This document shows, piece after piece, positions 55,816 through 64,000 of a stretch of DNA of 64,000 nt. This DNA is from Prostheceraeus crozeri. Taxonomy: Eukaryota > Platyhelminthes > Polycladida > Euryleptidae. A program made the translations under genes and the position numbers. Below the pieces are notes generated by a model. That model had not been told where the DNA came from. It ran no database searches and worked only from the letters and a program-made list of their open reading frames with translations. The stretch is from contig CAJQUW010005252.1 of assembly GCA_907163375.1 (NCBI GenBank), positions 1-64,000 of the forward strand, given 5' to 3'. Each line of letters begins with the position of its first letter. Position 1 is the first letter of the stretch.

Positions 55816-57221
55816 CAGCCAAAAATAACCGAACCGAAAGCATAAGACATTTTGATATCTATTAATTCGCAATCTCCATGATTGCTTTGCATGGTTCATC
55901 GCTCTCTATGAATGTCAATCAGTTCACAATGCACAAAATTGAGAGAGAAATCGATCAATTTCGCTTTCTATGAACATCTTGAATCTGCAATGTACAAAAT
56001 CTGAAACTAGATAGAGATCGATTGATTCATTCAAATATTAGAGACATGGAAAGTCGCCGTACATTGACTACAGCAGAGCAAGTGTTTGTGATTAGACGGT
56101 ATTATGAAAGTGGTCATAGCTGCAAACATGTTCAAGATGACTGGGTTGATGAATTTCAGTCAGCGAAACCGTCCAAATCGACAATGCACGATCTTATTTC
56201 AAAGTTCAACAATACTGGTTCAGTTGTGAACAGAAAACAATCTGGCCTACCTGTATCTATGCGCACTGACGAAAACAAGGACTTGGTCGCTGCCGCTTTT
56301 ACAGCCAGTTCCACTGAAGCTCATCGTCTTCATGTCATATGGGAGTATGCAACGTACGCTAGTGGATATTGGCTTGAAGCCCTACAAACCACATTTGCTG
56401 CATAAGCTGAATGAAGACGATCCGGACAGACGCCTACAATTTTGTGAAACGTTCCTTAGCTTTACTGACATGTATCCGGATTTTGTGGACAGCATCTTGT
56501 GGTCAGATGAAGCCACTTTCAAAACCAATGGACACGTTAATCGACACAACTCCGTCTATTGGTGCGACACGAATCCATTCGAGATTCTACAGAAGGACGT
56601 TAATGCTCCTGGAATCACTGTTTGGTGCGGATTGTGTTCTTCTGGCCTTGTTGGACCATATTTCTTCGAAGGGACTGTTAGTGGTGAATCCTATTTGAAG
56701 TTGCTAAAGGAGCAGGTATGGCCAATCCTTTCTGAATGAGAGGATGTTCACAACCTCTACTTTCAACAGGACGGGCCCCCGCCTCATTACGCTTTGAAGG
56801 TTCGTGAGTGGTTGGATGAGCACTTCCCTGGGCGCTGGTTTGGTCGCCGTGGACCCGTCGAGTGGCCGGCCCGATCATCGGATCTGACCCCTCCCGATTT
56901 CTTCTTGTGGGGGTAATTAAAAATTCAGTTTACGGGAACCGCCCAAGATCAATCGCTGATCTGAGGGCGTCAATCCAAAACGCTTGTGATCTTATTACTC
57001 TTGCACTCTGTGCAAAAGTGTGTCGCAGTGTTGTCTCACGCTACGTGGAATGTGTCAAGGCTGAGGGCCACCATTTCGAATAGTTAAGAACATGAATGCA
57101 CGTCATGTCTTCTGGGGTTCGGTTATTGATGTATTGACTAATTGCTTGTCAATATAAATACATGTGATGTTCACTATATTTTTTGCTTTATTTTGGGTTC
57201 GGTTATCTTTGGATCACACAG
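55816..57221 (+). mobile_element. Mariner/Tc1 element C
   Basis: About 1.4 kb between TA dinucleotides (55814-55815 and 57222-57223). The inner terminal repeats match as AAAAATAACCGAACC and GGTTCGGTTATCTTT; the outermost bases are CAG and CTGTGTG complement. TA target and length suit the mariner/Tc1 group. The transposase inside is broken by two frameshifts and a stop. Confidence 0.82.
56046..57083 (+). pseudogene. Mariner/Tc1 transposase with DUF4817-like N-terminus, broken
   Basis: Cut-and-paste transposase. ATG at 56046 (MESRRTLTTAEQVFVIRRYY), a helix-turn-helix region resembling DUF4817, then KPSKSTMHDLISKFNNTGSV. A frameshift near 56330 leads to the frame with LHKLNEDDPDRRLQFCE, ILWSDEATF (first Asp), GITVWCGL and VGPYFFEG. 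A TGA at 56737 precedes NLYFQQDGPPPH (second Asp) and RRGPVEWPARSSDLTPPDFFLWG (third Asp). Another shift follows near 56912, and the tail ends CVKAEGHHFE at 57081. I count 36 residues between second and third Asp. All three catalytic Asp remain, but the gene cannot be read through. Confidence 0.85.
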
Positions 57222-57223
57222 TA

Positions 57224-58895
57224 TATTAGACGTCTGTTTTGAACGTGTATGCGGCAGTGTTTGGAATCTATGGTATTAGTATATTAACAGCAAGAATGAG
57301 TAGTATTACAAGTATTAAGATTTCCATTTTTACCAGATATTGGGCCAAAGCTGATCAATTTTAATTCGTTGCCACGAGAAAGCTACATTGAGTTCTTTCA
57401 AGAAGTGATTAATCCAATGGTTACAGTAGCATTGCACCTGTACACTTGCGGATTGGAGAACGCCATCAGTCCTCATTAGGACTACTTCAATTAATAATTC
57501 AAATTTGTGAGCATTATATTCTATTATAAATGGCTGCTGGGATGATTTTCATCATCGTATGAGAATTAAATGAATTATGAAAGCTTTTCCTAATCATTGG
57601 AATTCTATAGGTCGTCCTTCTTCTTGATAATCGCAAATGAAGTTAAATGGAACTTTAGAGGACCATTCATGATGGCTGATGCTTTCCGAAAATGATGCTT
57701 TTTGTTACTATTTTCCTCACAAATATCTAAATCCTACGAAGTACCATACTACTTTCCTTCATCGCAGTAGTATTGTGACACTTCCAAATTGTTTCAAAGT
57801 GTCCATCATTCAACACAGCATTTAGATAAACTTGGAGGCGAACGAAGATTGCACAAACTTGAGCATGCTGGCAACCAAATCAAAACTTTTCCGTTTTATA
57901 CTTCATTGGTCTCGATATTCAACATAACAGCCTTCGATTGTTAATCTGATTCATCAAGGGACTTGAATCAAATGAAACGTCAGTCGAGGTCACCTGATAT
58001 ATCCGGATGCGAAGCCAGTTTGATTAATGTTTTAACATAACACATACATGTATAGCCTACGTTTTAACCCCGGAAATTGAAATGTCTAGCATTTGATGCA
58101 ACACTTAGATGCAAGGCTCATTCATAGTCACAGAAATTGACAACAATAAAACCTCTAGAATGGAAGTAAAGCTTCATGCAATACACAATAGTGGCACAAA
58201 AATCGCACGCAATTTCACTTAGATACACTTGTCAACGGCTGTATCATTGGGTTAGAATCAGTCACATGTGTAAATCGAAGCTTTTCATTGATGATTCATG
58301 CCCCAACTTAGTTCCCCCGGATGTGCCGCGACCTTGAGTCAATTTCCATTCTAGTCAACTTCAGATAAACAATCAATTTCTATGTTCATAGTGGACTCGG
58401 AGACCCTCTTGTGCGGACAGAATTCTGTCTTAGATTTCTATGGAACTGTTTACATTAACCCTCACTGTTATACCCTATTCAGGTAACTTCAACGGTGGAC
58501 TGTATTACATTCTGTAACTCAAAAGTTCTGTAACTCTTCATTCTTTAACTGGAAAGTCGTGGTAGTAAACCTAGCAGATGGGTTTCATTGTTATTGTAAT
58601 AAATAGTTTTCATGCATTTGTATTCGATGGTTTCGGATTTTGTTCAAATTACAAACACACGCAGTTATGCAGTGAGAAGTACAGTCAGGCCGTTGTTGAA
58701 AGCGTGGGTTCCACGATAATTCCGCAGAGGAAAAGGTCCTCACGCCTCAAAGTTGGCACTTTGCCACGATTTTTGGTTGATTTCATTGGCTGAAGTTTGT
58801 TTGTTTGCAATGAATTAGTATTGTCTGAACTCATTTTTATTATTCTCACCTTGGTGATGACAATAAACAACTTTTAATATTTCACAAGCTAAAGT
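57224..58895. other. No gene seen
   Basis: Unassigned. The frames present (under 75 codons) have no recognisable motif. Confidence 0.5.
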
Positions 58896-58896
58896 T

Positions 58897-59035
58897 AAAA
58901 AATTAAAATCAAGTCAATTGCTGCCTTTTTCGGTTGCATTCTTCTCATTCCAAAGGCACTGATGCATCACGCTAGTGTCAATTGAATTTACAAGGAAATG
59001 TATAAGCAATTGACAGCTAGATCATTTTAATTTTT
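58897..59035. repeat. Small inverted repeat
   Basis: AAAATTAAAATCAAG-TCAATTGCT (58897-58922) faces AGCAATTGAC...CATTTTAATTTTT (59005-59035). Imperfect 25-30 base arms with an 80-base loop; possibly a MITE remnant. Confidence 0.5.
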
Positions 59036-59366
59036 ACACTTTTGAGGAAATTAACATGAATTTGACTGATCATGATAGCAATACAGAAAGAAGAATAGTA
59101 TTTCACAAAGTCTCCATGTCTTGACAACCTTGAAACTTGTTAAATTAGCAATTCGATTATTAGCATGGGTGACACCATATTTCTTTAATGCTGAGGCTTT
59201 TTAATAAGAGTACCTATTTTCTTGAGAGTGATCATATCACAACCTGCCTGTGACTGAATTAACTTTAAATTAATGTAAATGAGTCCATAGTACTATTCAG
59301 ATTCAAGAAATGGAACATAAATTTAGTGAATCATAAAATCATACCGATGAAAATTGAATTGCAGAC

Positions 59367-60099
59367 TTGAATTTTGATTTAATTTGTCAGGACGGGAGAT
59401 GCCAGCTACTCAAATATGCCGATGACATATACCTTATGTCTACTATTCGTCGTAATGACTATGTTTCGCCTCTAAATGTTGCGTTCACTGACATTCAGCT
59501 GTGGGCCAACTCAAACCTGATGCTCATAAAGAATGAAAAAAGCAAGCAAATTTTCTTCAGTAGAAACTGTAACTTTGACAATTCATCGTTTGTTATCAGT
59601 CATATCCCAGTTCAGAATCAAATGCGTATTTTAGGAATTCTCTTTGATGACTCTCTAAAGTGGAATTCTCATATCCATGAAATTTGTAAAAAACCTTCCT
59701 CAAAAATATACGTCTTGCGTCACAAAAGAACAACTGATTGTAATTTTTTAAAGTTGTGTCCGCAGTATCTTAGAATATTGTTCGCCCCTTTTCACCGACT
59801 TAAATGCTGGTCTGTGTAAAGAGCTAGAAAAAATTCAAAACCGTGGTCATTTTATTATTTGTGAGTCTTGGCACTGTGACTGTAGCAATTTTGTTCCTCT
59901 GTCTTATCGTCGCCTTATCATTGCTTACAAGTTATTCCTAACAATTATGGAGAATGAAAATCATGTGTTTCATCAGTTCTTGTTTACAAAAATGAAACAT
60001 TCTGGACAATTTAGGTTACCATCATTGAAGTCAACACCGTTTGAACAGTCTTTCTTTGTGACCATGTCAAAACTTTATAGTAGTGGCTTCAGATTTTAA
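59367..60099 (+). pseudogene. LINE reverse transcriptase C-terminal fragment
   Basis: The 5'-truncated end of a non-LTR RT. It begins near the catalytic box LLKYADDIYLM, followed by NEKSKQIFFS and MRILGILFDDSLKWNSH, a pattern common in CR1/Jockey-type LINEs. A frameshift near 59800 is followed by ELEKIQNRG and a tail ending at a TAA at 60097-60099. No endonuclease part is present. It is unrelated in sequence to the intact LINE at 49681-53118 apart from general RT motifs. A TA-flanked MITE inserted just after it. Confidence 0.8.
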
Positions 60100-60109
60100 T
60101 TTTCTCATA

Positions 60110-60521
60110 CACTGTAAACCGTTGACTGACAATTGACAGACAGACATTTATCCTACAAAATCTATTTTGTCGGTCATTGTTAGTTCTTGTAGGATGATTG
60201 CCACTGAACACCTACAATATCTGACAAAAAGCGACAAAGTGAATAGCAATGAATTGTAGCTTACATTTTATCAAAAATGTAGGTAATTAATTGAATTATG
60301 CCAAAATATATCATGGTTTTGCTACACAATAATACAGATTGCCCAAAAGTCAAGCAATATTCAACAGTTTTTGTTTAGTTAATTTGCATACAAAGCATCT
60401 GTTTCGATGTCGGTGGAGAACCTACAAATTCGTCGGATATCGCAGGATATTGGAGGTGACAATCGTCGGTTGATTTTGTCAGTAATTTTGTAGGATAATT
60501 GTCGGTCCACGGTTTACAGTG
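60110..60521. mobile_element. TA-flanked MITE, 412 bp
   Basis: Ends CACTGTAAACCGTTGACTGA and GGTCCACGGTTTACAGTG (inverted with two mismatches), flanked by TA (60108-60109, 60522-60523). Internal CCTACAAA and GTCGGT words also recur inverted. The TA target suggests mobilisation by a mariner/Tc1-type transposase. Non-coding. Confidence 0.8.
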
Positions 60522-60642
60522 TACTTTTGTTAAGAACATGACTTGCTAAATGTGATGATTTTACTTGGAATCCCACGATTTCCATTATTGGGATTTTTGT
60601 ATCTTTTTTCAAAATATACGTCTTTATTATTATTATTATTAT

Positions 60643-60968
60643 TGAAATTTCAGCCAAGAAATTTTGCATGAAGATTTGCATTATAATGCAGTTCAAGAAA
60701 TTCCCTTGATAATCAGCTCAATTTCCGCTTAATTGCAATGCCTGTTAGTAAATTTTATTCCTTTTGGAATCTAAACAAGTTTCATACTACTTATATAGAG
60801 CCACCAAATCACTAGTATACAAACACTGGAATAATTTGCAGGAATGTAAATCTCTGTAGAAAATTGAATCTCAAGATATAATTTTTTCATTGTATCCTGA
60901 CTAAAGTATAATTAGTCAGGAATTAGACGGATTTTTTTTCAGTCGGCACTGTACCTACGTACTCTATG
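60643..60968. mobile_element. Partial inverted copy of the hAT-like element
   Basis: Read on the minus strand it matches the first 350 or so bases of 61009-61846: terminus CATAGAGTA at 60968, then GTTTCATACTACTTAT, ATTCCTTTTG, ATTTCCGC and TTTCAGCCAAGAAA in complement. Its other half is missing; a (TTA)n run (60624-60643) lies at the break. Confidence 0.65.
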
Positions 60969-61008
60969 ATTTCCGCTTGATTAGTAACTGTTAGTAATGA
61001 GATCTAGT

Positions 61009-61846
61009 CATAGAGTAAGTATGCAGGTAGAGTGTCGACTCAAAAAAGTATCTGTATACAGTGAAAATTTTTATATCAATAGATTCAGTTTTTGTGAAGA
61101 TTGCGTTCCCGTAGTCCAAAAAATTATTTGAGCAATTTTAAAAAAGTCAAAATTTTGCAGATTTATATACTACCGAGATGGAAGCCCTCTTATAAGTAGC
61201 ATGAAAAAGTTGGATATCAAAAGGAATGAATGTTTGCTAAAAAGCATCCTAACTAGGCGGAAATCAATCTGATTATCAAGGGAATTTCATGAATTTTATT
61301 ATACGAGTAATTGAAGTCTTCATGAAAAAAACGAGACCTTATTCGTGCTTTCTTGGCTGAAATTTCAAGTTTTTAATTCAATTTTCACCGGCATGATTTT
61401 ATGATTCACTAAATTCATGTTTTACTTCATGGATCTGAATAGTGATGTGGACCCATTTAAATCCTTCAAAGTCAATTGAAATCATTGTCTTTGATTTTGC
61501 TCTGCCAGTGGCAGCTGTTGCCTGATCACGCTTAAGAAGATTCTCTTGAGGTTCAGCATGAAAGCAATAGCATCCCATCGAGTTGCTAATTTAACAAGCA
61601 TTACCTATCTAAGGCTGTCATGACAAGGAGGATCTGTAAAATGCTATCATTTCCTTCTGCTTTATGCTATCATGATCAGTCAATTCCGTTGTAATTTCTT
61701 CAAAGCTGCATAAATGCGCATATCTCACATTTGGAAACAATTCCGACTGTATCTCCCTTGAGTTCATTTAATAATTCGAAAGTGTATACACATTGGGGAT
61801 TTAATAAATACGGAGTTACCACTCTACCTAATATACTTACTCTAAG
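61009..61846. mobile_element. hAT-like non-autonomous element, second copy
   Basis: 838 bp, CATAGAGTA...TACTCTAAG, flanked by the perfect 8-bp duplication GATCTAGT (61001-61008 and 61847-61854). Collinear along its length with 6486-7319 but clearly diverged (many substitutions and small indels). No transposase frame. Confidence 0.85.
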
Positions 61847-61854
61847 GATCTAGT

Positions 61855-62058
61855 GCTCATCACATACACCACAACATGACTTCGACTCGTCTCTCTGCAG
61901 ACATTAGAGTGACCAGCAATAACTGCACTGCCATGGAGAAGAGGAGTCATTCACAAGAAATGCATTTTTTTCCGCAGCATGAATACTATTCGTGGCAGTT
62001 TTGCAAAACCCTCTAGATATTCGGCAGTTGGCACAGATGATGTGAGTAATGGATAAAA
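61855..62058. other. Spacer without visible feature
   Basis: Between the hAT-like copy and the repeat cluster of the right-edge element. No ORF or repeat noticed. Confidence 0.5.
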
Positions 62059-62590
62059 GACCGTTCCAGGACACCATAAAATCAAAAAAATTAGTACTTT
62101 TAAAAACGACATAAATTTATGAATTTAGTCCCTTTTTCAGGTTTTTAAGACCTAAATTCATGAATTTAGTCCATTCAAAAAGTACCATTTTTTCAAAAAA
62201 TGGCATTTTTAAAAACAACATAAATTCATGAATTTGAACCCTTTTTCAGGTTATGAAGACCTAAATTCATAAATTTGGGCGTTTTTAAAAATACCCAATT
62301 TTTCAAATTTTTCAAAATCTCAAATTTGTGATTATGACATTTTTCATTGCTTAAATCATGACCGTTCTAGGACACCGAAAATCATAAAAGTTGAGAATTT
62401 CAAAATTTGAGAATTACAATCGGGCGAAGCCCTAGAACCTTCGGTTCGATTTTCACCCGCCCCCAAAATCATGACCGTTCCAGGACACCGAAAAAATCAT
62501 AAAAGTTAAGAATCTCAAAATTTGAGAATTACAATTTTCACCCCCGCCAAAATCATGACCGTTCTAGGACACCGAAAATTAGTATTTTTA
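62059..62590. promoter_or_regulatory. Direct and palindromic repeat cluster upstream of the right-edge ORFs
   Basis: GACCGTTCYAGGACACC occurs four times in one orientation (62059, 62360, 62473, 62557). The last three continue into CGAAAA, and the second and third then share CATAAAAGTTRAGAATYTC. Between the first two, a unit of about 109 bp is repeated (62105 and 62214), each with AATTYATGAATTT palindromes; TAAATTCATGAATTTA at 62153-62168 is perfect. A small GAACCTTCGGTTC hairpin lies near 62441, with ACCCGCCCC and ACCCCCGCC tracts. It could be the terminus, origin or promoter region of the element whose ORFs follow. Confidence 0.6.
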
Positions 62591-62659
62591 AAAACGTCTT
62601 TTAAATCCATTTTTCAGGTTTTTAAAATATATCATGTGACTAAAAATATTTCTTTAAAA

Positions 62660-63388
62660 ATGGAAGAAACAAAAGTGGAAGGAACTTCAGAAATGGAAGG
62701 AACCTCAAGAATATATCCTTCGTTATCATATGAACGTAGTTCTACTTTAATGGACATTGAAAAGATTAACATTGAAAAAATGAATAAAGAAAAACACAAA
62801 GATAGAGTTAGGTATATGAAAGATAAGGAATCACAATTATTATTAAGATTAGAGCATTATAAAAAATTAAGAAAGAGATGGACTAAAGTTAAGAATGTAA
62901 CACAAGGAATTGGCATATTCTTTACAATAAGTTTGGGTGCTTTAACAATTGTTATATCTTCAGGTGTTTTAGTAATTCCAGTAGTTGCTACAGCTTTAAC
63001 AGGTACGGGTGTTTTTGCAACTTCACTTGTTACAATGTTAGATAAATCTTTAATAACTAAGAAACGAAAATCATTAAAAACTAAGCATTTACATATTAAA
63101 GAAGTCTATGATAAACTACATTACTACTTTCAAAGAGTATGTGATGATAATGTTATTACGTTAGATGAGATTGAAAAATTTGATCAAATAGCTAATGAAG
63201 TAAATCAAATATCATTTCAATTACAGTCAGAAAAAGTTGATGATAAGAATAAACAGGATGGCAAAATTTCGAGTGATGGTAAAATTTCTAATGAAGAAAA
63301 TGACAAAATTTTTTTAGAAGAGCTAAAAACTTTAAGCGAAAATTTAAGCAAAACTTTATTAAACAAAACTTTATTAAACAAAACTTAA
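62660..63388 (+). CDS. Predicted membrane protein of an AT-rich (virus-like?) element
   Basis: 242 residues from the ATG at 62660; the frame is open further upstream but only through the repeat region, so this start is preferred. I do not recognise the family with confidence. Residues 35-80 are highly charged and probably helical or coiled-coil (KINIEKMNKEKHKDRVRYMK). Residues about 82-126 are hydrophobic with Gly/Thr/Ser-rich turns (GIGIFFTISLGALTIVI, VLVIPVVATALTGTGVF), suggesting a two-helix membrane hairpin. Residues 150-232 are charged and helical. The end is a short repeat (NKTLLNKTLLNKT). Codons are strongly A/T-ending, unlike the LINE and BEL genes. It is followed 136 bases later by another rightward ORF. 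Confidence 0.6.
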   Translation: MEETKVEGTSEMEGTSRIYPSLSYERSSTLMDIEKINIEKMNKEKHKDRVRYMKDKESQLLLRLEHYKKLRKRWTKVKNVTQGIGIFFTISLGALTIVISSGVLVIPVVATALTGTGVFATSLVTMLDKSLITKKRKSLKTKHLHIKEVYDKLHYYFQRVCDDNVITLDEIEKFDQIANEVNQISFQLQSEKVDDKNKQDGKISSDGKISNEENDKIFLEELKTLSENLSKTLLNKTLLNKT

Positions 63389-63524
63389 AACGAGAAAACT
63401 TTAACCGAGAAAACTTTAAACGAAAAGATGTCAAACAACAAAGCAATAAAAAAATAATTTGTTCAGTAAAATGTTTTTGCTGTATTCCAATGTTACCACA
63501 AAATTCAAATATTATATTTTAAAA

Positions 63525-64000
63525 ATGAATAAAATTAGAGCTGATAATTATAAAAGAATAAAACAATTAGAAGAGTTAATAAAACAAAGAAATATTATGA
63601 AAGAAAATCATCTTCAACATAGAATGATAAAAGCTGGTATTCAATCTGATATGTTTGAAAAAATGCAGCAAACCGAGCAAGTAAAAACTGATTTTGAGAA
63701 AACTATGAAACCATTTAAAACTCTTGAAAAAGAAAGTACAAATAATGATAAACAAATTGATATAACAGATCCAGAGCACAAAACTGTATTAGATGACTAT
63801 GGATTACTAGAATCAAACATTAATAAGAAATTACCAAAATCTATGCAATTTGAACATTCTATTTCATTTATAGATGGAAAAACAATACCTAGATTTTATC
63901 TCGGACAAAAAGAAATATTTCCACAACCTTTTCGAGGTATAATTTTTTCACCAGATAAATCTCCTTTTAATTTAGATAGAAATTTTGTTAATCTTTTAAG
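63525..64000 (+). CDS. Partial ORF, N-terminal coiled coil, continues past the window
   Basis: Open from the ATG at 63525 to the window end (158 codons, no stop seen). The first 60 residues are charged and helical (RIKQLEELIKQRNIMKEN), then KPFKTLEKEST, DPEHKTVLDDYGLLES, and a less charged part with FEHSISFIDGKTIPRFYLG and GIIFSPDKSPFNLDRNF. It has the same A/T-ending codon bias and direction as the previous ORF. From memory the layout resembles uncharacterised proteins (possibly DUF8207-type) found in virus-like or Polinton-like elements of invertebrates. I could not check this, and the function is unknown. Confidence 0.6.
   Translation, partial: MNKIRADNYKRIKQLEELIKQRNIMKENHLQHRMIKAGIQSDMFEKMQQTEQVKTDFEKTMKPFKTLEKESTNNDKQIDITDPEHKTVLDDYGLLESNINKKLPKSMQFEHSISFIDGKTIPRFYLGQKEIFPQPFRGIIFSPDKSPFNLDRNFVNLL

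Noticed and set aside
56737-56739. TGA in mariner C as selenocysteine
   Set aside because: The gene has two frameshifts as well, so a plain nonsense mutation is the simpler reading.

Overview
This window looks like repeat-rich DNA from an invertebrate animal. It is AT-rich, has no bacterial-style operons, and is built from metazoan mobile elements: a BEL/Pao LTR retrotransposon, Penelope-like elements with a GIY-YIG domain, APE-type and restriction-like-endonuclease LINEs, mariner/Tc1 relics with DUF4817-like transposases, hAT-, piggyBac- and Harbinger-like non-autonomous elements, and a 12-kb minisatellite. I found no convincing host protein-coding gene, no canonical tRNA or rRNA gene and no CRISPR array. 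The species cannot be named from the sequence.

Layout. Positions 1-17442 hold two BEL/Pao elements head to tail sharing one LTR (LTR-internal-LTR-internal-LTR; the first LTR is cut by the window edge). Copy 1 is broken by small lesions. Copy 2 carries two nested insertions: a Harbinger-like element (6231-8050) that itself contains a hAT-like element (6486-7319), and an RLE-type LINE (11106-14840) whose N-terminal zinc-finger ORF is itself hit by a palindromic repeat element. Positions 17443-25700 hold a mariner relic, a piggyBac-like element with TTAA target duplication, local tandem duplications, microsatellites and a long hairpin, but no gene. Positions 25722-37665 are a minisatellite of about 31 bp per unit with segmental (higher-order) duplications.

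Positions 38453-43000 hold a fold-back element whose end is repeated six times in tandem, and a second mariner relic split by a 1.5-kb element with very long inverted repeats. Positions 43151-46698 hold a Penelope-like pair in inverted orientation, flanked by a 10-bp direct repeat and carrying hammerhead-like motifs. Positions 49681-53118 (minus strand) hold the one long intact ORF, an APE/RT LINE of 1145 residues. Positions 53119-61854 hold tandem repeats, a third mariner with all three catalytic aspartates but broken frames, a LINE fragment, a TA-flanked MITE, and more hAT-like copies.

The right edge (62059-64000) changes character. Short palindromic and directly repeated motifs precede two very AT-rich rightward ORFs: a predicted membrane protein with flanking charged or coiled-coil segments, and a coiled-coil protein still open at the window end. 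This looks like the left end of a larger virus-like or Polinton-like element continuing outside the window, and it is the part I would examine first. The genes here do not form a cellular pathway; they are self-replicating elements inserted into one another, so relative insertion order can be read from the nesting.
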